A stretch of 23,028 nucleotides of DNA from a virus: positions 1 to 23,028 of the IMG/VR virus record IMGVR_UViG_3300013126_003589; one strand, written 5' to 3'. Positions 1-5,893 of the stretch are shown piece after piece. Each line of letters opens with the position of its first letter. Position 1 is the first letter of the stretch. The translations under genes were made by a program, and so were the position numbers. Below the pieces are notes generated by a model. That model saw only the letters and a list, made by a program, of their open reading frames with translations, had not been told where the DNA came from and searched no databases.

Positions 1-300
1 ATTGAATGATGCAATTATTCGAGTATAATCTGGTAAATATTCTAGTTTAACATCTGCTTTATCATAAGTAATAAGAGGAAATAAATCTGATGAAATTCTG
101 TATGTATGATTGTGGTCAGCACAATATTTAATATAGTGATATGTGGTAAGCATATTATTAAGTATGCGTGAAGAAAGGGTAGCAAGTGCTTCTTTTCTAT
201 CCATCGCAGAGAAACGAGCATAAGTCATTGTATTGAACTTGATGGGTTCTTCTTTCTCTGCTAGAGATAATACAATACAACAAACTCCTTTTCTACTCAT
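1..300 (-). CDS. UV-damage endonuclease (UvdE/UvsE family), N-terminal part, cut by window edge
   Basis: The reading frame is open from an ATG at 300 down to base 1, giving the first 100 residues of a longer protein. The segment containing YRISSDLFPLIT, preceded by a region in which Leu and Asn recur before an H-x-Y-I-K-Y-C stretch, matches the start of the UvdE TIM-barrel nuclease, where the 'YRISS...P' strand follows the helix that counts out N-x-x-x-L. Family members nick DNA 5' of UV photoproducts and start ATP-independent excision repair. The catalytic metal-binding His, Glu and Asp residues lie further along and are outside the window, so activity cannot be judged. A TTGACT/TAAGAT promoter stands directly upstream, with its -10 ending 6 nt before the ATG. 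Family assignment rests on one strong motif and the order of elements. Confidence 0.8.
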   Translation of the reverse strand, partial: MSRKGVCCIVLSLAEKEEPIKFNTMTYARFSAMDRKEALATLSSRILNNMLTTYHYIKYCADHNHTYRISSDLFPLITYDKADVKLEYLPDYTRIIASFN

Positions 301-306
301 AATACT

Positions 307-335
307 ATCTTAATACAACCTACAAGAATAGTCAA
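307..335 (-). promoter_or_regulatory. Sigma70-type promoter of the UvdE gene, leaderless spacing
   Basis: On the minus strand, TTGACT (335-330), a 17-bp spacer and TAAGAT (312-307) are followed by exactly 6 nt and then the ATG at 300. Standard spacing would place the transcript start on the A of the start codon. Confidence 0.6.
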
Positions 336-345
336 GCTATTATAA

Positions 346-522
346 CTATCTGTAAATATATGTGGATAAACCATTTTGTTTTTTTAATTCTTTTTTAATC
401 AACGATTTATCTTTTTCCTCTGACCATTTTATACTATCAAAGTTTTCCTTAAAACTATGAGAGAAACAATTTCTTGGTTTATCTCCTTTTCCAGCTCCTT
501 TATTTGGCGTTTTATCATTCAC
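346..522 (-). CDS. Small phage protein of 58 residues (GKGDKPR type), GTG start
   Basis: The frame runs from GTG at 522 to TAG at 346. An in-frame TAA lies a few codons upstream and no ATG is available, so GTG is the start. A clear Shine-Dalgarno sequence AAGGAG sits at about 536-531, eight bases before it, one of the few strong ribosome sites in this block. The product begins V/M-NDKTPNKGAGKGDKPRN and is very basic, with a lysine-rich C-terminal half. Short proteins starting with a GxGKGDKPR-like motif are common in large environmental phages; I know of no assigned function. The gene start lies inside the 29-bp repeat array (500-631), so its first codons are repeat sequence. It lies between the UvdE-like gene and the 171-residue gene, on the same strand. 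Confidence 0.7.
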   Translation of the reverse strand: MNDKTPNKGAGKGDKPRNCFSHSFKENFDSIKWSEEKDKSLIKKELKKQNGLSTYIYR

Positions 523-631
523 AAATATGTCTCCTTATTTGGCGTTTTTGTGTTCGCAAATATGATTGCTTATTTGCGAAAATCCTGTTAGCAAATATGA
601 TATTATTTGGGATTTTTTCATTCACAAATAT
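500..631. repeat. Four tandem 29-bp repeats with inverted-repeat ends
   Basis: Units are at 500-528, 535-563, 570-598 and 603-631, each exactly 29 bp, separated by 6, 6 and 4 bp. Plus-strand consensus is TTATTTG, 15 variable bases, then CAAATAT. The ends ATTTG/CAAAT are complementary, so each unit can form a small stem or a dyad-symmetric site. Units 1 and 4 share CATTCACAAATAT; units 2 and 3 end in GCAAATAT. The array covers the stop codon of the 618-1133 gene (unit 4) and the start codon of the 58-residue gene (unit 1); the Shine-Dalgarno of the latter falls mainly in a spacer. I found no further copy in the window. Confidence 0.9.
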
Positions 632-1133
632 CATTTGTTAATCTCCAATCCACTCCCTCTGCTATTCTTTCCAAAGGCCAATATTTAAAATATCCTTTAT
701 CCTTTAAATACATCGTGGCTTTATTTAGCTTTTCTAAATTAAAAAGGAGTATAATTCCGGCTTCTTCAAAATGAGTAGATTGCCCATTTAGAGTTTCTTT
801 TTCTTCTGGATGATCTACTATTATAATATAATTATCTTTCATAAGACTTTTATTTTTATTATAAGCATAAACAATTAATTTATTATTGTTGATTTCTTTA
901 TGATCAAAAAGCAAAACACAAACATCTTTTTCTTTTAATTTCGGTAAGCATAGGTTTATTTCTTGGTCAAGATTTGACCAGTCAACAAAAGAGATATGGA
1001 TTTTATTATTTAATCTAGCTTTTTTTGCGAATGGACATAAAGACCAACCGCCAAGATTTTTATTTGGTGCTTCTAAAATATTTTCCATCCAATATTCAAG
1101 CCTTTTTAAGATTTTAGATTTATCTTGAATCAT
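618..1133 (-). CDS. Hypothetical protein, 171 aa, with a LCPFA motif
   Basis: Function not recognised. The protein starts with a basic helical stretch and has GGWSLCPFAKKA at about residues 28-39, followed by alternating strands and charged helices (a fold of about five beta strands is likely, e.g. DVCVLLFDH and NYIIIVDH). The CPFA motif after a helix recalls the start of DUF1415-type proteins (LNLCPFA), but the rest is not close enough to claim membership. There is no signal peptide or membrane segment. It begins 9 bases beyond the end of tRNA-Ser on the same strand, and no separate promoter is visible, so it is probably read through from the strong tRNA-Ser promoter. Its stop codon lies within the last unit of the 29-bp repeat array. 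The ATG at 1133 is the only good start. Confidence 0.65.
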   Translation of the reverse strand: MIQDKSKILKRLEYWMENILEAPNKNLGGWSLCPFAKKARLNNKIHISFVDWSNLDQEINLCLPKLKEKDVCVLLFDHKEINNNKLIVYAYNKNKSLMKDNYIIIVDHPEEKETLNGQSTHFEEAGIILLFNLEKLNKATMYLKDKGYFKYWPLERIAEGVDWRLTNDICE

Positions 1134-1142
1134 AAATTTTAT

Positions 1143-1229
1143 CGGTGCGAGTAGGATTCGAACCCACGGATGGTTTTACCCATCGAGAGTTTAGTAAACT
1201 CCTGCTTTAGACCACTCAGCCATCGCACC
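1143..1229 (-). tRNA. tRNA-Ser with apparent anticodon ACU (reads AGU)
   Basis: An 87-nt class II tRNA. The acceptor GGTGCGA pairs with TCGCACC; the D stem is GCT/AGC; the anticodon stem GGAGT/ACTCT encloses the loop TTACTAA, giving anticodon ACT; a long variable stem GATGG/CCATC follows; the T arm is GTGGG-TTCGAAT-CCTAC. The discriminator is G, and CCA is not encoded. The long variable arm and the AGN-type anticodon make it serine. Bacterial serine tRNAs for AGY normally carry GCU, so A at position 34 is odd. Confidence 0.93.
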
Positions 1230-1240
1230 ATTATATAAGT

Positions 1241-1269
1241 ATTATATAATATTTTTATTTTAAAGTCAA
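1241..1269 (-). promoter_or_regulatory. Promoter of tRNA-Ser
   Basis: On the minus strand, TTGACT (1269-1264), a 17-bp spacer and a perfect TATAAT (1246-1241) end 11 nt before the mature tRNA 5' end at 1229. It lies back to back with the plus-strand promoter of the 2OG oxygenase gene. Confidence 0.75.
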
Positions 1270-1277
1270 AATTTAAA

Positions 1278-1306
1278 TTGACAGGATTATAATAAAGTCA
1301 TATGAT
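1278..1306 (+). promoter_or_regulatory. Sigma70-type promoter of the 2OG oxygenase gene, leaderless spacing
   Basis: TTGACA (1278-1283), a 17-bp spacer and TATGAT (1301-1306) are followed by 6 nt and the ATG at 1313. No Shine-Dalgarno is present. The predicted transcript starts at the A of the ATG. Confidence 0.7.
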
Positions 1307-1312
1307 ATATTC

Positions 1313-1945
1313 ATGGGAGAATTTAATTATATTTTCAGTCCATTTTTTTGGAAAACTCACGTAGTAGAAAATCAGGAAATTTTAGATAGATGTTTATATA
1401 AAATAGATAATTATTCAGATCAAAACCCAGTAATCACCCCTAAAGATTGGGAATGTTCCATACATAGCAGTTTTCAAACTAATGATCCTAACATGAAATT
1501 AGATACTCCTTGGTTAAATGCAATCTATTCTAAATATGTTAGTATATTTTTAGATGAATTTTTTGATCGGCAAGTCACCGCTAAAATTTTTGATCCTTGG
1601 TACAATGTTTTTTCTCAATATCAATTCCAAGAACCTCATGCCCATTTTCCTAATGATTTCTCGTTAGTGCACTATGTTTTATTTGATGAGAAAGAACATA
1701 TTCCAACTACATTCATGAATCCAAATCCTATTGCGGCAGAAGCTCAAGCTTCATTTAGAAAGCCATTATTTGATAAAATTAATAAGAAAGACCCTGCAAA
1801 ATCTTTTTATATGACTCATTATACTCCAATAGAAATCTTTCAAGGAGATTTAATTATATTTCCATCTTCATTGAGTCATTTTGTAAAATATAACCAGTCC
1901 AGTAAGAAACGCATAACTTTTACTCTAAATATTGAGATAATTTAA
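1313..1945 (+). CDS. 2OG-Fe(II) oxygenase family protein
   Basis: This 210-residue protein has the layout of the small 2-oxoglutarate/Fe(II) dioxygenases that are frequent in T4-like and cyanobacterial phages. A Trp-Tyr-Asn strand (about 96-98) leads to EPHAHFPNDFSLVHYV (107-122), which should supply the first metal ligands. GDLIIFPSSLSHFV (178-191) carries the distal His189, and Arg200 in KKRITFTLNI fits the residue that binds the 2-oxoglutarate carboxylate. In place of a plain HxD the first motif reads H-A-H with Asp115 four residues later, so the exact ligands are uncertain. Such enzymes hydroxylate proteins, nucleic acids or small molecules; the substrate here is unknown. It is the only plus-strand gene in the first 13.6 kb, has its own promoter, and ends 2 bp from the convergent carbamoyltransferase gene. 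Confidence 0.82.
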   Translation: MGEFNYIFSPFFWKTHVVENQEILDRCLYKIDNYSDQNPVITPKDWECSIHSSFQTNDPNMKLDTPWLNAIYSKYVSIFLDEFFDRQVTAKIFDPWYNVFSQYQFQEPHAHFPNDFSLVHYVLFDEKEHIPTTFMNPNPIAAEAQASFRKPLFDKINKKDPAKSFYMTHYTPIEIFQGDLIIFPSSLSHFVKYNQSSKKRITFTLNIEII

Positions 1946-1959
1946 GATTATTTTCTTAA
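1942..1959. terminator. Weak hairpin at convergent gene ends
   Basis: TTAAGA (1942-1947) and TCTTAA (1954-1959) form a 6-bp AT-rich stem with a 6-nt loop. It spans the stop codons of the two convergent genes. The stem has only one G-C pair and T-rich flanks, so terminator function is only possible. Confidence 0.25.
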
Positions 1960-3441
1960 GATTTCGTCGCCTATAACCATATACTCTAAATCAGACTCTT
2001 CGAGTAAAGTTTTAGCATTTTTAATTGTGCCTATTAATGGTTTTCCAGCCATATTCATACTAGTGTTAAGAAGAACAGGACATTTGGTTATATTATAAAA
2101 TTCCGTTAATAACGATCTAAATATCGGATTTTCATTTTTAACTACTTGAACTCTGCATGTACCATCAACGTGAGTAATAGATTCTATAGTTTCGTTTTTA
2201 ACTTGGCAAACATATAGCATATATGGATCTTCTGATATATTTTTAAAAAAAATATCTTTATATTCGTTTAAGACTGAAGCACCAAATGGTCTATAATTTT
2301 CTCTTTTTTTAATTTTATTTATGATATTTTTACCATTTTTTAATCTTGGATCTAATAATATAGATCTATTTCCTAAAGCTCTGGGACCTATTTCTCCATT
2401 TCCTTGATACCATCCGACTGGATATCCTTCGGCAAGAAGCCTTGCACTTTCTTGAATAGTTTTAATACTAGGCAAATTAACAGGAGCTTCATCATGTTGA
2501 ATATATGGAAAATTATTCAAATTAAATTTAGGAAGATTATTTTTTTTTCTTAACCATTCAATTGCACCTAAAGTCAACCCATCGTCATTGCAATGCGGAG
2601 GGATTATGATATTTTTAAAATATTTTTTTAATTCATAATTCCATAAGACATTGTGTGCAATTCCGCCAGTAAAAGATATTGATTCATCTTCTTTCGCATA
2701 ATGTTTAAAAAAATCAATTAAAAGCTCGCCTGTCTTTTTATGCAAACTTTTCGCCCAATCTAAAGCAGATAATCTTGCTACATTTTCATTTCCCAAAAAA
2801 TTAATCCAGTTTTTAAAAGAAAATAATTCTTTAGAATTATAAATTGATTGATCACTTAGATAAGATAAAAAATTTTTTGAAATATTCCCGTAAGATTGTA
2901 AACCCATAACTTTCCCAGCGATATCAATATCATGGCTTGCTTTTATCCCTAGAAATCTTCCAAATTCAGCCATTTCAATTCCTAGCGATCCATTTTGTTT
3001 TAAAGATCCCCGATCAATTACTTGGTCTTTTCTAAAAACAGTCCATACTTGATCTAAATCACCAAAGCCATCCATGACAATATCAATATCTGTTTCTACG
3101 TTCGTCAACATCCATGTGCTTAAAGCATGAGCATAATGATGATTAATTCTCCATACTGGACATTTTAGACCTAGACCATCAAATCTAACTGCATTTTGAA
3201 AAAAAATACTTTCTTCTACAATATTATAAATCCATGGATCTATAATAATTGCTACTTCATCTATGGCATTAACATCTTCGTCAAAAATATTTTCAAAATC
3301 TTTTCTCCAGTTGAACAAATTGTTATATGCATGATGTTTGATATTATAATATCTTTCAGTTTTTATATAACTTACATTTTCTCCATTAAAATAACAAAAA
3401 TTACTATCATGTTCGCATAATCTTAAAGCTAAAAGCTTCAT
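1948..3441 (-). CDS. Carbamoyltransferase, NodU/CmcH/TobZ family
   Basis: At 497 residues this is a nearly full-length two-domain enzyme. The N-terminal Kae1-like ATP-grasping domain shows HDSN (11-14), the iron-binding HHYAHA (101-106), MDGFGDLD (123-130), FTGGIAHNVLWN (257-268) and PPHCNDDGLTLGA (281-293). The C-terminal YrdC-like carbamoyl domain shows GEIGPRALGNRSILLDPR (349-366), KRENYRPFGASV (379-390), and near the end a CPVLLNTSMN motif followed by GKPL. Known family members make carbamoyl-AMP from carbamoyl phosphate and ATP, then transfer the carbamoyl group to a hydroxyl of an antibiotic, Nod factor or sugar. The family also occurs in phages, where the acceptor is not established. 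All key motifs are intact, so it should be active. It is the last gene of the minus-strand operon that starts at 5477, 18 bp after the flavoprotein gene. No Shine-Dalgarno is seen before the ATG. Confidence 0.93.
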   Translation of the reverse strand: MKLLALRLCEHDSNFCYFNGENVSYIKTERYYNIKHHAYNNLFNWRKDFENIFDEDVNAIDEVAIIIDPWIYNIVEESIFFQNAVRFDGLGLKCPVWRINHHYAHALSTWMLTNVETDIDIVMDGFGDLDQVWTVFRKDQVIDRGSLKQNGSLGIEMAEFGRFLGIKASHDIDIAGKVMGLQSYGNISKNFLSYLSDQSIYNSKELFSFKNWINFLGNENVARLSALDWAKSLHKKTGELLIDFFKHYAKEDESISFTGGIAHNVLWNYELKKYFKNIIIPPHCNDDGLTLGAIEWLRKKNNLPKFNLNNFPYIQHDEAPVNLPSIKTIQESARLLAEGYPVGWYQGNGEIGPRALGNRSILLDPRLKNGKNIINKIKKRENYRPFGASVLNEYKDIFFKNISEDPYMLYVCQVKNETIESITHVDGTCRVQVVKNENPIFRSLLTEFYNITKCPVLLNTSMNMAGKPLIGTIKNAKTLLEESDLEYMVIGDEILRK

Positions 3442-3459
3442 GAAATATTTTAATTTAAA

Positions 3460-4065
3460 TTATTTTAACCAAACCGAAGTCGGATTAAACGCTTCTGTAT
3501 CTAAATAATCCCAAACTTGCCAATTTTTTTCATCTTTTGCGTAACTGATTATATTCGAAAGAAAAGCTTGTAAATCTTCTATATGCCAAACATCATCTAA
3601 CAATTTTTTACCCATGTATCTAGATTGATGCGCTACATGATCTGCGTAACTATAAGCAAAAGCAGAGAATGGTGGAAGCACACACCCCATAGAACAAAGA
3701 ACCCCCTGCATTCTGGATGCTACTTCTTTTCCTCCAACAGAATGCATTGTAACAATAACTCCCGCTGGTTTACCAAGCAAATGTTTTTTGCCTTCTATTT
3801 CTGTCATTTTTTCAAAAAGTTGTTGCATATTTGAACCCCAACTATCCCAATATGTCCCTGTGCAAAAAATTAAGGCGTCACTCTCTTTAATGATATGTCT
3901 TACTTTAGGCCAATAAAAATCTTTATGAAGATGTAAAATCTTTATCTTTATATTTAGGTCAATTTTGTTGATTTTTCTGCGTATCTTTTTAATTAAAGAA
4001 GCGGTATTACCATTTTTGCCACCGATGGCGCCATTAATAATTGTTAATGTAATGTTATTTTTCAT
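3460..4065 (-). CDS. NADPH-dependent FMN reductase-like flavoprotein
   Basis: This 201-residue protein has the flavodoxin-like fold of the FMN_red family. The first strand ITLTIINGAIGG is followed by KNGNTASLIKKI, the usual phosphate-binding turn (S/G-x-x-GNT) that holds FMN. ALIFCTGTYWDSWGSNMQQLFEKM (about residues 84-107) corresponds to the 'P-x-Y-x-x-x-x-p-x-x-LK-x-x-x-D' segment that covers the flavin ring. KPAGVIVTMHSVGG (about 119-132) is the next strand and turn. Relatives reduce FMN, quinones or azo compounds with NAD(P)H, or act as partners that deliver electrons. The start overlaps the end of the preceding gene by 4 bp (ATGA) and the carbamoyltransferase gene follows, so the three are probably one pathway or at least one transcript. 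The substrate is unknown. Confidence 0.85.
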   Translation of the reverse strand: MKNNITLTIINGAIGGKNGNTASLIKKIRRKINKIDLNIKIKILHLHKDFYWPKVRHIIKESDALIFCTGTYWDSWGSNMQQLFEKMTEIEGKKHLLGKPAGVIVTMHSVGGKEVASRMQGVLCSMGCVLPPFSAFAYSYADHVAHQSRYMGKKLLDDVWHIEDLQAFLSNIISYAKDEKNWQVWDYLDTEAFNPTSVWLK

Positions 4066-4808
4066 CTTTTAAAGAAATTTAAAAATGGACAATTATCTTT
4101 ATTTTTATTAATCCTTTTCTTCATAAGACTCCAAGATTCATTCCTAGCGTATTCTTTTAAGAAAACATCTTTCTCTACCTTTTTTATTATCTCGTCTGGT
4201 GCGTCTTTCTGCTCTAAGGAAAACTCAGAGTCATTTGATTTTGATACAAATTTTAAGTTGTAAAGTGGCATGCCCTTTTTTAATGTTATATTTTCGTTTA
4301 CTTTCAATATTTTAAATGCAAAATTTATTGGCCTATTCCACTCAGAGATGCAAAATGTTCCAGGAATTAACTCTAAATTTACCCTATATAACTCTGGATG
4401 ATGATACAGCTCAACCCAAACATTTTTCTCTTTTGTCCAGAAGAGAATTTGATATTCGAACTGAACCTCTGGATAAATATTGTCTTTATTTTGATGAACA
4501 AAAAAATAATCTTTTAGTGGATCTCCAATCGCTTCATGATTTATAATTCTGCTTTGATTATCATAAGAAAAAGTAATATCAAATGGCTGATTAACTACCC
4601 ACATATTTTTATTCCATTCTTTAAATGCTGGACACCTAAAATGCTCATAATTATTATTATTGTAATTTGATAAAGATTTTGTTAATGGAGAAAAAAAATC
4701 GGAAGGCATTGGGCTTCCTTTTTTTAATTCGTAAAACCATGGATAATTAACAATTTGATTGCTAGGCTTTGGATATCCTAAAAACCAAGAATAATATATT
4801 TTTTTCAT
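4062..4808 (-). CDS. Hypothetical protein, DUF6065-like; paralog of the 9344-10087 product
   Basis: A soluble protein of 248 residues with no signal or membrane segment. It starts KIYYSWFLGYPKP and contains CPAFKEWNKNMWVV, then a region of beta strands, then RPINFAFKILKV followed by KKGMPLYNLKFV. The last part lines up with RQINVIMFWNIL and RAGTPLSQLIPI in the 247-residue protein encoded at 9344-10087; lengths and order of elements also agree, so the two are distant paralogs. The pattern is like the family I know as DUF6065, found in bacteria and large phages, with no known activity; the name is tentative. Both proteins also carry a CPF tripeptide, but at different ends. The start is coupled to the preceding gene by a TAATG overlap. 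Confidence 0.6.
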   Translation of the reverse strand: MKKIYYSWFLGYPKPSNQIVNYPWFYELKKGSPMPSDFFSPLTKSLSNYNNNNYEHFRCPAFKEWNKNMWVVNQPFDITFSYDNQSRIINHEAIGDPLKDYFFVHQNKDNIYPEVQFEYQILFWTKEKNVWVELYHHPELYRVNLELIPGTFCISEWNRPINFAFKILKVNENITLKKGMPLYNLKFVSKSNDSEFSLEQKDAPDEIIKKVEKDVFLKEYARNESWSLMKKRINKNKDNCPFLNFFKR

Positions 4809-5095
4809 TATCGCTCGGATATGTTGTTTATGTGCTCTTTTATTAAATTATAAATCCTAATCTCTTCTGCTGTCGCTTCTCTTTCCACTTTACTAAGATC
4901 ATTAAAAACATATTCTTTTAATTGGTGATGTTTAAAGCAGAAAGTTTTTTTATTTGAGCTTTTTAAATGACTATATTGAATATATCTAAATGGTAATTCT
5001 TCGCCTCGAATTTTATAAAGTGTCCCAAGCTTTAAATTTTTTTCTTCAACAGGAAAGATGCCATCAATAAAATTTAATACTTTGATCCAATTCAT
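4808..5095 (-). CDS. Hypothetical protein, 95 aa
   Basis: Not recognised. The N-terminal two thirds looks like a small beta-rich domain (WIKVLNFIDGIFPV, then LGTLYKIRGEELPFRYIQY, then KKTFCFKHHQLKEYVF). The C-terminal third is a charged helix (VEREATAEEIRIYNLIKEHI). The ordering, a compact barrel in which 'LGTLYKI' lies before an arginine-rich strand, recalls small phage proteins that describe or bind a ligand, but no family name can be given. It overlaps the next gene by one base (TAATG) and the previous by 4 bp, so translation is coupled in the operon that ends in the flavoprotein and carbamoyltransferase genes. Confidence 0.6.
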   Translation of the reverse strand: MNWIKVLNFIDGIFPVEEKNLKLGTLYKIRGEELPFRYIQYSHLKSSNKKTFCFKHHQLKEYVFNDLSKVEREATAEEIRIYNLIKEHINNISER

Positions 5096-5295
5096 AATAC
5101 TCCAAATACCTTAAGTAAGACCAAAGATGAAACTGTTGCTCCTAATAAGCTGCTGCAAGTTCTAATTATTTCTAATTTATGGTTATGATGATCTACCCAC
5201 ATTTCAAATGGATCACGAAGCTTTCCTTTCGCAAGAAGTTTTCTTTTTTGTTTCTTAGATAATTTTAAATTTGATATATCTCTAATGGTAATCAT
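5092..5295 (-). CDS. Small protein with one C-terminal membrane segment, 67 aa
   Basis: The first half is soluble and basic (LSKKQKRKLLAKGKLRDPFEMWVDHHNHK). The last 20 residues (from SSLLGATVSSLVLL to the end) are hydrophobic and could anchor the protein in the inner membrane with its basic part in the cytoplasm. No family is recognised. It overlaps its neighbours by 4 bp on both sides and is the second gene of the operon starting at 5477. Confidence 0.55.
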   Translation of the reverse strand: MITIRDISNLKLSKKQKRKLLAKGKLRDPFEMWVDHHNHKLEIIRTCSSLLGATVSSLVLLKVFGVL

Positions 5296-5477
5296 TTCTT
5301 TTTCTTTCTTTTAGGTTTTTTTACATATTTCCAAATCTTGCCTTCTGTATCTAAATCGCAACTCCAAAGCATCACTATTCTATAAACTGAATATCCAAAA
5401 CCATTACCCCAAACCATAGTGGTCCTACTAATAATATCACCCACATAATATAAGAACAAGGAGACCAAGTGCTTCAT
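5292..5477 (-). CDS. Small phage protein of 61 aa with basic tail, first gene of operon
   Basis: It begins with a hydrophobic stretch (MKHLVSLFLYYVGDII) and later has YSVYRIVMLWSCDLDTEGKIW followed by a poly-basic end (VKKPKRKKKK). Short proteins with a 'LFY..GD', 'YSVYNKLMLWS.DLD' and lysine-rich tail pattern are widespread in large tailed phages, with no known role; the hydrophobic start and basic tail suggest contact with the membrane. It has a perfect TTGACA promoter with leaderless spacing, and it heads the operon that ends in the carbamoyltransferase gene. The ATG at 5477 is supported by that promoter position. Confidence 0.7.
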   Translation of the reverse strand: MKHLVSLFLYYVGDIISRTTMVWGNGFGYSVYRIVMLWSCDLDTEGKIWKYVKKPKRKKKK

Positions 5478-5483
5478 ATATAA

Positions 5484-5512
5484 ATACTATCAGATAGTAA
5501 AAATATTGTCAA
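5484..5512 (-). promoter_or_regulatory. Promoter of the carbamoyltransferase operon, leaderless spacing, with overlapping dyad
   Basis: On the minus strand, TTGACA (5512-5507), a 17-bp spacer and TAGTAT (5489-5484) are followed by 6 nt and the ATG at 5477. A 15-bp near-perfect dyad, TACTATC-A-GATAGTA (5485-5499), covers most of the -10 and the adjacent spacer. This is where a repressor would block polymerase. Confidence 0.68.
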
Positions 5513-5521
5513 GTTATTTTC

Positions 5522-5593
5522 AGCCAGAAATCGGATTCGAACCGATGACCTACGGTTTACAAAACCGTTGCACTACCGCTGTGCTATTCTGGC
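5522..5593 (-). tRNA. tRNA-Thr (UGU)
   Basis: A complete 72-nt cloverleaf. The acceptor GCCAGAA pairs with TTCTGGC; the D arm is GCAC/GTGC; the anticodon stem ACGGT/ACCGT holds the loop TTTGTAA with anticodon TGT; the T arm is ATCGG-TTCGAAT-CCGAT. CCA is not encoded. It reads ACA, a codon favoured by AT-rich genomes. Confidence 0.95.
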
Positions 5594-5602
5594 ATTAAAA
5601 TT

Positions 5603-5631
5603 ATAATAATATTATTTTTTAATTTTGTCAA
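5603..5631 (-). promoter_or_regulatory. Promoter of tRNA-Thr
   Basis: On the minus strand, TTGACA (5631-5626), a 17-bp spacer and TATTAT (5608-5603) lie 9 nt before the tRNA 5' end. It overlaps the 3' end of the 66-residue gene. A TATAAT three bases further on could also serve, with a 20-bp spacer. Confidence 0.68.
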
Positions 5632-5812
5632 GTATATATTCTTCTGCTACCCATTGAATATAATCTAAATTTGTATGTATCTGATAGCTAACTTGATAAT
5701 CCCAATTTAAATTAGCTGGTCTTATATTGATAATCTCTCCCATAACATTTTCATTTTGATACTTGCAAAAGAAATGAACAAAATCTTCAACTTTATATTT
5801 AGGGTTTTTCAC
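5612..5812 (-). CDS. Hypothetical protein, 66 aa, GTG start
   Basis: A short acidic-to-neutral protein (KYKVEDFVHFFCKYQNENVMGEIINI, then YQVSYQI, then WVAEEYILDKI). The layout of five short strands, with the usual 'G-x-I-x-x-I' turn and a closing 'W-V-x-E-x-x-I', resembles small SH3-like barrels in phage and bacterial hypothetical proteins. No function is known. GTG at 5812 is the only start that fits. It is preceded by GTGTAAATA six bases upstream and has no Shine-Dalgarno. tRNA-Thr follows on the same strand. Confidence 0.6.
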   Translation of the reverse strand: MKNPKYKVEDFVHFFCKYQNENVMGEIINIRPANLNWDYQVSYQIHTNLDYIQWVAEEYILDKIKK

Positions 5813-5818
5813 TACTTA

Positions 5819-5827
5819 TATTTACAC
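5819..5827 (-). promoter_or_regulatory. GTGTAAATA motif, possible phage promoter
   Basis: The 9-mer ends 6 nt before the GTG start of the 66-residue gene. It differs by one base from the T4 late core TATAAATA (as TGTAAATA). No -35 partner is visible 16-18 bp upstream. Confidence 0.45.
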
Positions 5828-5893
5828 ATTAAACATGGTGAGCCATTTTGACAAATAAGACTATTTGTATTTGAGTAATATTGTCCGTAGGTC

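Noticed and set aside
500-631. CRISPR-like array
   Set aside because: Repeats are regular in length, but the spacers are only 4-6 bp and repeats vary internally. There are no spacer-length unique segments and no cas genes.
3196-3420. Open frame on the plus strand inside the carbamoyltransferase gene, and similar ones (3625-3834, 4316-4546, 7559-7903, 10649-10867, 20626-20859 and others)
   Set aside because: They lie antisense within well-supported genes, with low-complexity Ile/Phe/Ser/Leu-rich products and no promoter or ribosome site. They are by-products of AT-rich coding sequence.
3442-3475. Separate promoter directly before the carbamoyltransferase gene
   Set aside because: TAAAAT at 3447-3452 sits 5 nt before the ATG, but no -35-like hexamer is found 16-18 bp further up; read-through from 5484-5512 explains expression.
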